This document shows positions 33,790-45,094 of a stretch of 53,397 nt of DNA, one piece after another. Below the pieces are notes generated by a model. That model saw nothing but the letters and a program-made list of their open reading frames with translations. It was not told the DNA's origin and searched no databases. How positions within the stretch are numbered: the stretch's first letter is position 1; each line of letters opens with the position of its first letter. The position numbers and the translations under genes were made by a program. The stretch is taken from contig JARVKI010000165.1 of the NCBI GenBank assembly GCA_036674765.1, positions 1-53,397 on the forward strand. The letters are read 5' to 3'. The stretch comes from Seiridium cupressi. Lineage: Eukaryota; Ascomycota; Sordariomycetes; Amphisphaeriales; Sporocadaceae.

Positions 33790-35284
33790 TCATGATGTAC
33801 CGTTAGTGGTAGCGTTCTTGTGGTCATCTTCGTAGCCCTCCGTCTTCATATCCTTGAGACCAAGGTCCTCCTCCTCCTCATCCGTTCTCTGATAGTCTTC
33901 GCTCGTGATCTGGGGATCCTCTTGGTCCGGGTCAACCAGCTTTTGGACATAGCTAGATGCGAGCGGATCTGTCAGAGTGATTGTGAATTTCTTATCGCCT
34001 TTGATTGCGGCATCCAGGCCGTCGAAGAACTCGGTCCACCTTGACTTCTCTGTGGAAGCTAGAGAATCACCTCCGTCGCCTGCCTCAAAAATCTGGCTGT
34101 GCAAGTCATTCCGGACTTGCGTCAGAAGTCCCTCAACGGTGGTGAAGCGGCCTCCCAATGTTCCGGGATTGACCTGGAGACTCAACTCGGGACATTCGAG
34201 GGCACAGCTCTCACTCTTCAGGATGTCGCGTGCCAAGTCAACGTTGGACTCAACCTTCAAGCTAATCTTCTTTCCAAGTTCGGGAATTTCACCGCCCGTC
34301 TTGACGTCGTTGGATCTATAACCGCAGTCGTCGCAGGTAGTCGACATGAGAACGACAGCCTTGAAATGGGGTATGTCGACCATCTTCATATTAGTCGTGC
34401 AAGGACGCATGCAACCTGGGCATGTGGCCGGGAATGCATAGACCTGGTCGGGCATAATGTCCTCATCCGCGGTCGTCTGTGTAGCATCTAGAACAGACTC
34501 AACATGTCCAAGGCCAAGGGCCTTATTTTGATCCGGGGTTCGGACATAATCTCTCTTGGCCCACTTGCCAACTCCGTCCTTCATATCGGGGGATATCCAC
34601 GAGTTGCCTGCTGGGTCATCGACGGAGACTCTGAACGGGAAGGACTGTCCCGCAAGCATGGACCGACCCTTAGCAATGATTTCTGCAACCTTCGGGTAGA
34701 TCTCGGGTGTTTGCTCCTTCCGCGCCTCTTGTCCCAGCTCTAGATCATCGATGATGGTTGTGAGAAGACCCTCCACATTCGTTAGCTGACCGCGACCGGC
34801 AGGGACCTCGACGTCGAGCTCGATAAATTTAACAACGGCCGAGTCGGACTTGACGACCTGACGTTCAAAGTCGGCTGAGTCGGTAAGTCGAAGTTCGTAT
34901 CGTGTACCCTTAGGCTGAATGACACCGGCGGCCTGGATCTCGGAGTTGGCAAACCCGCATTTCTCGCAAGAGAAGGACATGACGATGACTTCGCGGAAGT
35001 AGGGGATCATGGTGAGCATCATTCTGGTTGTGCCCTGTTTGGATGAATGTTAGTATCGCCATGGTCAAGACAAGAAACTGCCCAACAACTCATACCTGCT
35101 CGTGGCAGTTCATACACAGAGATTCGATCTCTTCGACGGCCTTGACCTCAGTGTCGTCCTCGTGCCCGGCGCCGTCGACTCCGTTGGTGGTTCCATTTAG
35201 CTGGCTAGCCTTCTGCCCGATAGACTCGAAGAACTCGGGAGCGGATGCGCCATCGAGGGCGACATGGTTCTCGGAGGCCGACAT
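33790..35284 (-). CDS. ZPR1: Zinc finger protein ZPR1
   Basis: A housekeeping protein conserved across eukaryotes. ZPR1 binds translation elongation factor eEF1A, and recent work on the yeast protein supports a chaperone role in eEF1A folding. Two exons, 35284-35096 and 35034-33790, are joined over a 61 nt intron (GTATGA, branch ACTAAC, CAG), giving 477 residues, the usual length. The duplicated architecture is clear. First zinc finger: CMNC (57-60) with CEKC (86-89), followed by an alpha-helical hairpin/beta domain. Second: CPGC with CDDC, preceded by YAFPAT and followed by the second domain. The C-terminus is acidic (EEEEDLGLKDMKTEGYEDD). The ATG at 35284 gives the expected acidic leader (SENHVALDGASAPEFFESIGQ). 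It is the most confidently named gene in the window. Confidence 0.97.
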
Positions 35285-35651
35285 GGCTTTGTACAGTTAG
35301 GACGTGACGGTGTTCGAGTTGTCGCAAAACTTCAGCGGTGTCAGGTTTGGAATCGTGCTGCTGTGTGACTGTTCCAGAAAATTTTGGAGGGGCAATGGAG
35401 GGGTGCATTAGCGGGGCTGGTGGTTGATCACTTTATGACATAGCCGCTGCAATCCACTAAATCGCCTGCTTGGCTGACTGGATTCTCGTGGCAGAGCAGC
35501 CAATTCGAGAACATTCCCTTGCTAATTCGAATATCATGCTTTATACTCACGCCCGTGGCTCGCGTTGAGAAAACAAGCAGTCGCCAAGCTTGTCTCGAGG
35601 CCATTCGACTTCGTGGAGCGGCAGAGACTGATCGGTCTGGCCCATTCAGAC
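35285..35651. promoter_or_regulatory. Spacer between the RNase P-type gene and ZPR1, expected to hold the ZPR1 promoter
   Basis: Both flanking genes are on the minus strand, so this 367-base gap holds the 3' end of the Rpr2/Snm1-type transcript and the promoter of ZPR1. I see no canonical TATA box or named binding site that I would defend. Confidence 0.45.
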
Positions 35652-36281
35652 CTATTTCTTCATGAAATCCGTCAGGCTTAGACCAAGTCCCACTTTGGGA
35701 CCCGACGACTGCGTCTGCGATTGCTGGAGTAGTGCCTGAAGTCCCTGTTTCCGGCTCTTGGCTCTCTTCTTGCTGTTCACATTTGCCGACACTGGAGCTT
35801 TCGCGGGGTCGAGCAGTATTGGCGGTGCATGGCTGACGGGCCGAGATGCTGTTGATTGCCCTGGTTTCGCTAGCACTCTCGCGGTCTGTCGTAACTTGAT
35901 GCGATTTCGGTTGATACTTGGTGGTGCTGGGATGCTAAATCTTGTGTACCGTCCGCAGTTTCCACACGTCAGGGCCTTGTGTCTGGTCGGTTCAGTCGGC
36001 TTGGATGGCGGGTTAACGGGTTTGCGGCTACGCTTCTTGCAGAGCACTTTTTTGACCTCCAATCTCGTGAGGCTGCCGTCACCCGGTATCATGATATGTC
36101 CGCATGCGCCGCATACATGCTGTCGGTGTGTTTCTGACTGCTCCAGGTTGTTGTGGAACATGAGCGTATTCCGCTGATTCATTAGGTGCGCCGACGTCTC
36201 GGGAGAGGCTTGTGCTAGAAGGTGTGCGGCATTGGTCATGAAGTTGAGCCCTGCCGCTACGGTGTCATTGGCGGCCGTCAT
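35652..36281 (-). CDS. RNase P/MRP subunit of the Rpr2/Rpp21/Snm1 family
   Basis: A 209-residue single-exon protein of the Rpr2/Rpp21/SNM1 family. These are zinc-ribbon subunits of RNase P (tRNA 5' maturation) or RNase MRP (rRNA processing) in the nucleus and nucleolus. An N-terminal helix (LNFMTNAAHLLAQASPETSAHLMNQRNTL) is followed by the four zinc ligands in two pairs, CGAC (57-60) and CGNC (106-109). Basic Lys/Arg stretches (KKVLCKKRSRK, KKRAKSRK) would contact RNA. The long tail after the ribbon is low-complexity. The ending GLGLSLTDFMKK is seen in filamentous fungal members. Whether it serves RNase P or MRP cannot be told from sequence. It lies 367 bases downstream of ZPR1 on the same strand and is intact. 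Confidence 0.87.
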   Translation of the reverse strand: MTAANDTVAAGLNFMTNAAHLLAQASPETSAHLMNQRNTLMFHNNLEQSETHRQHVCGACGHIMIPGDGSLTRLEVKKVLCKKRSRKPVNPPSKPTEPTRHKALTCGNCGRYTRFSIPAPPSINRNRIKLRQTARVLAKPGQSTASRPVSHAPPILLDPAKAPVSANVNSKKRAKSRKQGLQALLQQSQTQSSGPKVGLGLSLTDFMKK

Positions 36282-37087
36282 AATGACTTTTGGAGGTGAG
36301 GGGTTGGCCCGTCAATTCAGTCGAGTTGAATGGCATAGGCGCAAGTAGAGAACGAAGCTGTCGACATCCGTGCAAGCTTTACTGTAAGGGCGTTTTGAAT
36401 GAGCTCTCGAGGTTCTAATTAGCAGTTTTCATAGTACCATGCTTACAGTGGTCCGAGCGTGGACCTACCGGCAGGAGGTACGTCCAATCCAGTTTTAGTG
36501 AACCAGCTCAGCGGGGATCAGCTACTCCAGACCCCCGTCTTCCCGCCTTCCCCCAATAGCATTGCAGTGTGAAGCAAATTCCTCGTCCGAATTACCAGTC
36601 CCTGTACACCAAGTGCAACGGCGACTACGACGATGTCACATTCCCATAGCATCTCGAGAAGCGAGGATTTCAGCCAATTATACTGTAGCGAGCTTGGCAA
36701 CATTCCAGCCAGCGTTTGTGGGTGACCACCCCAGTGACTCCGTGAGTCGTAGCAAGCTTAAAGTCAGGCCAAATCGCCAAGACCGGCGAACATTCAGCTC
36801 ATATGCAGCTTCTACCTCTCCCGCGATGATGCTTCAGCCTTTCTGTCCCAGGGGGGGGCGGGTGTCGGCGGCCAAATATGATGTATTACTTATGAAAGGG
36901 TAGAACTGTCAAATTCATGTAGATCCTCTGTCCTTTCATGATACGCCGTGCTTGAAAGGCCTATACGCAACCGGTTTCCGAATATATCCTTTAACTTCGT
37001 CTACGAAGTAGCTCCGATCCTTTCGAGACGAGAAGTTTGAAGCATGGGTATCAATTTCTACCTTAGCTACCAGTCGCTGTCCTGGAC
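36282..37087. other. Intergenic region, nothing recognised beyond likely promoter DNA
   Basis: Lies between the start of the Rpr2/Snm1-type gene and the dead hydrolase. The part near 36282-36500 should contain the promoter of the former. No gene is seen. Confidence 0.45.
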
Positions 37088-38045
37088 GTGACCCAGTGGT
37101 CCGCCCTCAGCCTAGCTGGTGGAAATATTGGACTTCTATACGCCAAGCCGTCAAGCCGTGCCTTGAAGACACCAGTCGTATTTTCTCACGGCGGACTGGG
37201 CTCTGCATGGGTCTGGACTCCATACATGAAGTATTTCCGGGAACATGGGGTCACTTCGTACATATTCTCGACAAGAGGGTATGGTGAAAGCTGGCACCCT
37301 TTGTTGCTTCGGATGGTGTACGCCACAAATAAGCGCATGCTCGGCGATGACCTAGTGGCAGGTATCAAGGCAGTCGAAATGAGGGAGAGCAGCGAAAGAG
37401 TCGTCTTTGGTCATTCTAGTGGCGGCGGTCTAAGTCAATTTACCATCAATGAAGGCAGCATCAAGGTCAAAGGCCTTGGTCTCCTTGGCGCGATGCCAGG
37501 CACAGGCTTGCGTATAGCACCCGTTGCTCCACATAATGACTCCCAGCTGACACATTGGAGGTATCACGTCTACTAGAACTGGTAGTGCTTCAACCCTTGG
37601 TTCACCTTTCGGATGATCTTCCATGGATGGCATTTCAACTCTCTACTTTCTCATCCCTTCTTAATTAAGCAAGCCTTGTTTAGCCCCGAGTACCCAAAGG
37701 CGGAGATTGTCGAGTTCCAGCGCCACTTTAACCGCTACGATAGATTTCTCTGGCCCTTGGGCATAACGCTGCCCTTCATCAACGCCAAGCAACTTCTCAG
37801 CAACATCCTCGATCAGGGAATTACTGGCAGTGGTAAAACTCTCATCATGTCGGGTACAGGCGCTAAGATGATGACGGATAATGTACAGAGGAAGGCTGCA
37901 AAGTCATATCGGGAGGCAGGGTGTGGAAGATTATGGGCGAGGTGTGAGGCTAGCTTTCGTACCAGGGGCGCCACCATATGTTCAGAACGATGTGCAGTGT
38001 GTAATGGGTGCTAAGAATTTGCTTGAATTCTTGCGCCAACGATGA
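37088..38045 (+). pseudogene. Alpha/beta hydrolase, disrupted by nonsense codons and a frameshift
   Basis: The frame opens with an alpha/beta hydrolase fold: FSHGGLGSAWVWTPYM (oxyanion region), STRGYGESW, then the nucleophile elbow GHSSGGGLSQ. After RYHVY two TAG codons (37574-37576 and 37583-37585) interrupt the frame. The same frame then continues as FNPWFTFRMIFHGWHFNSLLSHPF and later LIMSGTGAKMMT, the block carrying the acidic residue. A frame change and probable deletion near 37915-37950 precede GVRLAFVPGAPPYVQNDVQ (the His region, where the expected His is now Pro/Tyr) and the end at 38043-38045. Both TAG codons stand where Trp (TGG) would fit, a G-to-A change in TpG, the RIP context. 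Upstream codons before 37088 may also belong to the gene. Confidence 0.8.
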
Positions 38046-38234
38046 AATTGGTCCCACGAAAGGCGTTGGAAATATTACGTCACAATTTGCCGTATCAAAG
38101 GCCGACATGCGTTCACAGGCTCAATCCTATTCAATGAAAACTACTGGCCTCCTCTGGCTTCAGTATTCCTCATGGTCAATGCAGTACCATTGGATCTACA
38201 GACTATGTTACTCAAGTCATGGACGGCCGGTATA

Positions 38235-38740
38235 TTAATCTACCAATGTCTCGGTGTGGGTCGCTTGCGTTGTTCCATTGCTCTTGTAGGTTTCCGTGAC
38301 TCTCACATTCCCTTCCGGTACAGCCAGATCGGCAAGCACTCTCTGAAGAGTTCCAACGTAGCTGCAGGCTGGTAGAAAGGGACGTCATGGCCAGCTTCAT
38401 AGACTCGTGTAAATCTGTAGTCCCCATATTAACGAGACTCGCCATCATCAGTTTCATTGACCAGGAAAGGTGCATAGCCAGCTGATTGAAATTGTACCGA
38501 ATGCGTGTAGTTCGTTGCAAGGGAGACGGCTTCTCCGCCAAACCAGTTGGCGAGGTAGTCCTTGGCACGGAGTCAGCATTAGGAGCACTAAAATTCAACT
38601 TGTGCTGGGTGCGGAAGCGTGGCAACCTTACAGCGTCTCCTAATATCAAGGTCACTCTAGCAACTTGATCTAGAAGCCTCTCGACGTCGTAAATCTTGTT
38701 TGCGGTCCATCCGCCCGACAACTGAAAACACACTATAACA
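38235..38740 (-). pseudogene. Serine carboxypeptidase (S10) C-terminal fragment, disrupted
   Basis: The minus strand reads the end of an S10 peptidase. DYLANWFGGEAVSLA is the block after the catalytic Asp ('GDADxxCNWxG'). FQSAGYAPFLVNE follows, then YGDYRFTRVYEAGHDVPFYQP with the catalytic His in GHDVP, then VLADLAVPEGNV and a stop at 38235-38237. A TAA interrupts at about 38429-38431 where Gln (CAA) would fit, a C-to-T change in CpA. A one-base loss near 38325 shifts the frame after LELFRE, and another frame change lies upstream of DYLANW. The catalytic Ser domain is absent, so this is a 5'-truncated remnant. Secreted S10 enzymes release C-terminal residues from peptides. Confidence 0.8.
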
Positions 38741-39535
38741 CCTAGAATTAGTGATTACTTCTTCGAACATTCTTGGTGATTTATCGGGAGTCAGAACCCA
38801 TATTTCAAGAACAGAAACGCTTGACGAGGAACCTATAAACTCCCGAAACAGACCATACGTAGCATAAAGTAACTCGGGAAGTTGCTTACTCGATACCTGG
38901 GTACCATGAATGGTGAGCTCAGCTTCGGTTGTTGAGATTCCCTTGCTTATGATGCGGAGTCAGCCAGGAGCTGATCTTTCGAAAGAACATTTGGTGGTCA
39001 TTTTGCTGAGCCTTACCGAAATAAAGCCTCTTGATCCACTGCAGCTTCGTATAGTGCGGCTTGAACCATACATAATTGGGAAGGTCTTTAGCACCACGGT
39101 TCCGCCCCAATGGTACTACTAGCCTCACGCTTTTAATAGTGGTAATCGATTCTGTTTCCTAGTTGCTTTTTTTGCTTTCTGATTTCGCAGGGTTTTAAGG
39201 CTATTCCTTCATCTTAGATTTCGCATGCAGCCAGAACAAGCGCGACGCCTTCGGTGGCTAATTGCAAGAGATTCGCTGGTTGGGTTTACTCGTTGGCAAT
39301 GTTCTGATGCTACACGGCACCACTACAATGTAGCCATGATGCACCTCATAGTAGGTCATGATCATTGGAATGGCATTCCAATGTAGAAGGGACAACACAG
39401 CCCCCACTTTTCCTCCTTTCTTAATGAGCCTGTGCCTTGCTTTAATGGATCATACACGTATCACGATGTAGGCAGCTCACGGACCAAATCTTGGCCAGAA
39501 TAACACGTCAGGGCACTTATACTACAATAAGTTCT
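38741..39535. other. Intergenic region with a near-perfect palindrome
   Basis: No gene is recognised. A 10-bp inverted repeat around one central base lies at 39363-39383. The rest is the 3' flank of the Zn2Cys6 regulator. Confidence 0.45.
39363..39383. repeat. Palindrome with 10-bp arms
   Basis: CATTGGAATG and CATTCCAATG flank a single G, making two perfectly complementary 10-base arms. It could be a binding site for a dimeric regulator or a chance palindrome. It contains ATTGG/CCAAT on both arms, the core of the CCAAT-box bound by the HAP complex, but lies downstream of, not ahead of, the nearest gene. Confidence 0.7.
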
Positions 39536-41231
39536 TCATTGAAACATGATCTCGAGAAGCTCGGCACAGGCACCAAGAACAACTTGGCATGTATAATGAC
39601 TGTCTTCTTGGGATATTTCCATGAGTCTGTTTAGCTGATCGTCTACATCATCTATCTGACGCATTATGGTAGACTCCTTTTCCCAGCTCAAACGGAAGGT
39701 CATTTGTATGATGGAATTTGGAATGCCAATTCTAGTCCGCCTCGGAGTTGGGGCGTCACGATCATCTGTATCACCATCCCCGTCCATTGACATGATACGT
39801 GACTTGTATCGGTCCCTCATCTCCTGCATGTCCTTTTTCGTCATCTCGAATAATCGGTGCGTTAACTGTGTCGCCGTGAACATCGAGAACGATGCATCCA
39901 GCATACTTCCCGGCCCTTGTGAAAAGTCGAGGATGCCCACATTGAGCGGGAGGAGTAAAGGATGTTTGATAAATAGTGGTTCTAATTATGTCGAGCGTTG
40001 TCGTGAATATGTCGAGACTCTCTAGGTAGCAGTTCAGCATGAGACTCAATGCTAACTGGCAACTGCTCGGCGATCCGGCTGGAGGCTGAATACCACTACT
40101 CAATGACCCGTCATGTTGACTAGTCCTAGAAGAATCCTTTGCCGTTCCACAGTGTTGTGGGCTGATGCTTGCTGGCGTGAGGGGATACCGCGTGTTCACG
40201 GCACCGAAAGCATTACTGTCGGTTGCTACAACGCTGCCATCCTGCGGTAAGTTCGAAATTGGCGATGGCCGAGGGCTCTCATTGTCTCTCTGTGTCCCTT
40301 TAATCCGTCGCACGACATCTCGGAAAGACTGACTGGTTCTCATTAGGGCATGTGTGCCGAAATGGTCGCTAGCCGACTGCATTTCCTGCAATTCAATAGG
40401 CCAAGCTGATGTATTTTCGACGACAGAATGCCTGCGAGAAATCCGGAGCAGAAGCATGCGTAGTTGGCCTTCAACCTTCATACTGTGACTGTGGTTCTCT
40501 ACAATCATAGATGAGAGTCGCGACAAGACTGCTCGAATGGTGTCTTCCTCTCTATCAAGCGCGATTGTTTGCACCGTGGCAGTAGCACACTCGGCACACG
40601 GATCAGATGTGTCCGCCGAATCATTACAGTCTGCTAGAGTACCAGGACTTTGTCGTTCAAGCCCGGGTGACACATCAGAGCCACGGTGTATGGTATCCTG
40701 GGAGCCAAAGCCGAATTGCAACATTCCAGGAGACAAATTTGGGTAGGTGGAGCCTGATTCCTGGCTGCCACTGGAAAGAAAGGATGTATTATTTCCGAAC
40801 TCTGGTCCACATCCTGAGATATTGTTGTTAGAGAGAACGTGTAAGGGTCTGGTTAAGAAGCAGATCTCACCAGTATCTAAAGGGAAAAGGCCAGAAAGAA
40901 AGTCGTCCATCGAGACACTTGGCTCTCTGGTCCTGTTGTTTGAGCTGTTTACATTCGGCATATATTGAGTCGAGTTTGCCAGCCTGCTAGGTATGCTGAT
41001 ATGTCTCGACTTAGGACGATTGCCAGGACCGTGGTTCGATGAGCCCGACTTCTGAGATGACCCAAGTGGCCGTCCGAGGCGTGCTGAGGCAGAAAAGACG
41101 CAGAGGCTGCCAATTTTGAGGCATCGGGCACATTGAGCACCGGATGACCTGCTAGTATTGCTAACACGCGGACAGCGTAGCTTGAGTGCATGGCATCGGT
41201 CACAAGCAAGGCGTTGCCGAGGCTGCTTCAT
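39536..41231 (-). pseudogene. Zn2Cys6 (AflR-like) transcription factor with a frameshift
   Basis: The N-terminus has the binuclear zinc cluster CDRCHALKLRC then CARCLKIGSLC (residues about 10-45), followed by a basic Ser-rich linker. The middle shows RISRRHSVVEN and the C-terminal LALSLMLNCYLESLDIF, typical of AflR-type pathway regulators. The first frame (41231-39771) departs from sense after IYQTSFTPP (about 39950). A shift of one base restores LNVGILDFSQGPGSMLDASFSMFTATQLTHRLFEM and runs to a stop at 39536, the natural-looking end. An extra G in CCTCCCGCTC at about 39945 would explain it. No plausible intron fits. It is either a recent pseudogene or a base error; the rest of the gene is intact, about 560 residues. 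Confidence 0.82.
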
Positions 41232-43556
41232 GGCTGTTGGATGCTGTTTTGCTCAAGTTGTTCCCCAGCAGGATTCCGTGTCTATAACCGTGAACAGTTT
41301 CTACGACGATCCAATCGGCCAACGAAAATCGACTCCGTGAACTACTCAGCGACGTCTTTTCCATTAGATTGGCACTGCCTGCTGTTTTGCGGTATTGATT
41401 TGGAAATGAAATATGGTCAGAGTTATGTTGTGCTGACAAAAGCCCGGAATCTCAGTGACGTAAATCGGAAAGTTCAAAGTGGATTCATCTGAATCCTTCT
41501 CGTTATTCAGTCGTCTCGCTAAGTGTGGCTGCTGATCGTGGTGCTGACTTGCAGCTAGCTTCGCAAATTCCGCATAATCCGGGTCTAAGCTTCCACTTCT
41601 GTTGATTTCAACACAAGTCCATTAAATTTTTGAGCCTGAACAAGTTATGGGGCTAAAACTATTACAAGTCGCAAGCAGATCGATGGGAAAAACTCAATAT
41701 CTAAATAGTTATCCTTGTGCATGTGTAGATATCACCTTCACATACTCCGCATGTTTGAGCCGTTGAAATGATGATAAACTACTAGGCGACCATCGGCTAA
41801 CCATAACTGCAGTTATCAGCGGCTAAGTTATACCAATAGCATATATGTCCCTTCTCTTGGCCATTAGTCTCCTGCATGGTTCCTTTCATGTCGTTGCAAA
41901 ATCGGTCTGCAGAATGACGATCCAAGTTAACTAGCCACCCTATTTTATCAGGTCTACCATTGGCTTTCCCATACGATGTCGGCCGACTCAATGGATGTTT
42001 CAAGGTGATACTGACCCCGCATATTCCCCGCGACTTCAGGCGGCTCAAACCGCATCCCCTTGACCTCCGATGATGTGGAGTATTCGGTTCGCCGAAATCC
42101 ACCTGCGATTGGCCAAAGCCACATTCCATGATCCGACTTGCCGAATTTACTCGTCTTACTACGCTTACACTCCTCTCAAGACGTATGTCAGACGGCTATA
42201 CAGACTTTACAAAAGTCCGGTGGTCAAAATGAAGATCATTTTATGTCAGATGAAGCCAGTCAAGAAGGGAAATGGCCACAAGAGAAGACGTCACAGTCCG
42301 GTGTGATTCTCCGGACACGGAGTTAACTGGCAATACGAATTTTGCTCCGTCCTTCCATTATTGATAACACAATCGGTCCATGGGAGGTATGTTGCGAACT
42401 GGACGATCAACAACCGAATCAATCGGTGATTTATGTGTTCGGTGGTTTCAGAATTGTTAGTTAGCCGCTCAGGTAATGTTCCGATTTCTAATCCCAGTTG
42501 AGTGATTGCAGTCAAGCTAATCATTCGCGATGTAAATGGGATGACGATGCGTGGATGAGTACGAGCTGAACTATTCTAGTTTGTCGGGATGAGGAAACCA
42601 ACAAGTTCTCTTAGTAGTGAATTGTCACCTTGATCCTTGTGACACGGCCTTTTTAGAACTACACGATCTTATCGAACTTTAAACGTTTTCAATCCCTTGT
42701 CTTAGAATTCTCTGGCTTGAAAGCAGGCAAATACAATTGGATTGTTCAGCATTCGAGATCCGAAATGGTGTGGCTCCATGACAGCAGAGTGGCTTAGGTG
42801 AGTTGGTCGAATGTGAAATTGGCTAGAATTGACTTATAATTCCGTCAAGCTGCAATTAAGAAGTGCCGAACGGTGTCCTGTAGCTTTCGTATGACACACT
42901 TCTCGAAGCATTACTTGGCATATTACCGAAGGTTATGTGACAGCGTTCGGTGTCTTGTTTGCGGGCAGTGGGCCCTGAGCTGGAAATAAGGGGTATTGTT
43001 TCCGCAATCATCTAAGCGCATCCTTTAGGAAGGACTAATGCATCAAAATGTCTCCGGTGACATCATTGCATATCGACCGATTAAGGACGATTACCGTGGT
43101 GATACTTCCGTTGTTGGGAATAATGCCGCAAAGGGCAACGGTGCTGATTCGGCTTCGTTTTACATTATTGGTCAATATTGTTTATTCTATTAGTCTGATA
43201 CACTGAACTTTCCGTGTTGTCCTTTCCCTCAATTTTACGAGCTGTATGTATACCAAGACTCCTCGCCATCAACGAGCCACGAGTCGGCTACACGTTAGTC
43301 CCGGCCAGCATTGAGCTATTTTTTACTTGCAAAAGTAATCTCTAAAGTCGATGGAAGTCCCATCCTAGGTGACAAACTCGTACAACTTGAACAAAAGAGC
43401 GAGGGCAATGAAGTCATGCAACACATTTCGATTCGAATGGATTCACCCAAATTTTCTTTATGATCAAAATGAATAGTTTAACAAGCGACACTGCCACAAT
43501 AAAAGTGATCACTAATTTGGATAAGGCTCCATTGACCTAATTTTCCTAGGGCTGGC
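41232..43556. other. Long gene-free stretch
   Basis: About 2.3 kb between the start of the Zn2Cys6 regulator and the 3' end of the oxygenase gene. Short frames at 41797-42326 on both strands show no family resemblance. The promoter of the regulator should lie at its left end. No mobile element is recognised. Confidence 0.45.
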
Positions 43557-44639
43557 TTAATACTGGAATTGCATTCTGAAGTCAATGTGTTCCTTGACAG
43601 TTGAGGTTTTGTAAGCACCTTTCGGCTGCGTGCCAGGTTTCCCAGTGTACTGGGGACCAGTGATCGAGTCGTGCTCAGCATTGATGAAGTATGGCATTGA
43701 ATATCGAGGATGAGTGAAGTCAGATCCTTCGGGCGGACGAGGGATCACAACCCTATGCCTCGATGCGGGCAGGTATCCGTTGGTCCAAATTTCGCCAAAG
43801 TCACCAATTGTCAACCAAAGTCTATCTTTGATCTCTGCTGTGGCGGGGAGATATATCCCAGGATTGAGTCTGTCTTCAATCTCCAGTCCTTGCTTGCCAT
43901 CCTGGAAGAGCAGCGTGAACGTGGTGAAGTCTGTGTGCGCTGGGCACCAGGTGGTAGATGAGCGGTCAATTGCAGACTCACGCATTGATGGATAGTGGAT
44001 ATATCGTAGGCCGTTTTGCTGGGCTGTGTGAACCTTGCGAATGTAGTCGGTTGCTTTCTTGTCGACCTCGAGTCCGAGAAGCATAGCGTCAAGCACGGCG
44101 CTACTGAGACGTTCAAGCTCCGAATAGAGGTTCACCGAGTAGCTTCGGAAGCCAGGTAATGCATCTTCCTTTATCCAAAGATTGTGGTGGACTTTTTCTT
44201 CCTCGCTTCCGATATCGATATGCTCCTGCATGAGTTTAGTGGGTGTCTAGATATGATTACGTCTTGCTCATACCTTAAAATCGAGAGGCTTAGTAGAGGT
44301 TGAGCTCAATTCACCTGACATGTTTTTGAGCTCTTCTTCAGTATAGATGAAGCATTTCTCTCTCCCTATACCGGAGTAGCCACGATGAGGTACTATCCCA
44401 TCGGGGTGGTTGGCCACCATCTTGTCTTCGTATGGAAGGTCGAAGAACTTCTGAGCCCATCCAAAAGCCTCGTTGAGCTGGTCAATCCTGATGCCATGGC
44501 CAACTATACCAACGGTCCCTTGTACGTGGAGGGCTTCTATGATTTCGTCCGCATTAGCTTTCCTAGCAGTTTCATCCTTGCTGTTGAGGAAAGTCGAAAT
44601 ATCAATAGTTTGGATGTCACTTGCGAATTGGGAGCCCAT
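43557..44639 (-). CDS. 2-oxoglutarate/Fe(II)-dependent oxygenase (isopenicillin N synthase-like)
   Basis: Two exons, 44639-44274 and 44225-43557, are joined over a 48 nt intron (GTATGA, branch ACTAAA, CAG), giving 344 residues. The N-terminal DIOX_N half contains IVGHGI and WAQKFFDLPYEDK. The catalytic jelly roll has the iron triad H219-x-D221 (HTDFTTFTLLFQD) and H279 (ASRHRVVIP), with R296-x-S298 (HPRYSMPYF) binding 2-oxoglutarate. GDFGEIWTNG precedes the distal His. All key residues are present and the frame is clean. Members oxidise carbon centres (hydroxylation, desaturation, ring closure) in antibiotic and toxin pathways; the substrate cannot be told. The gene is divergent from a broken NRPS about 450 bases away, so it may have been that pathway's tailoring enzyme. 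Confidence 0.92.
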
Positions 44640-45094
44640 TGTTTTCGCTTTTTTGTGCTCTATACCTGGGTGCTGGCTTTCAGAGAGTTTCGTTCTGGAT
44701 GAGCATAGGTGGTATTCATTGCCTAAAGCCCGACGCTGCGTAATTTATAATCACTTGCTTTAGAAGTAGTTTTGAAACGTAACAGGATCCATACTATTTA
44801 CCGACTGATCAACACGGCAGTGCATATTAACTCGCCGAATTTGAAATCGACCGGGAAATACGCCGGTACTTGGCGCCACGTCAGCGTAGAAGGGATCAAG
44901 CAAGCAAAATATGCCCAACCTGATATCCTTACGAATGGGGTGTCGGTAGCATGACTTACGAAGTCAGATTATAGTTCCACCTACTGCGAATCTAATATCA
45001 TCCCCAGTATGTGCTATCACCAAGTAAATACCAACTATCATGCCGAAGAGCAAAAGAACTACAGTCGCACATGGTGCAAACATCTCAGCATTTC
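44640..45094. other. Spacer between the divergent oxygenase gene and NRPS remnant
   Basis: This would have been a shared bidirectional promoter only if the NRPS were complete. Because the NRPS has lost its 5' part, the segment more likely joins the oxygenase promoter (right of 44639) to a deletion breakpoint near 45000-45095. No family resemblance is seen inside it. Confidence 0.4.

Noticed and set aside
38366..39122. Plus-strand frames opposite and beyond the carboxypeptidase relic
   Set aside because: They are antisense to the S10 remnant or lie in featureless DNA and show no family resemblance.
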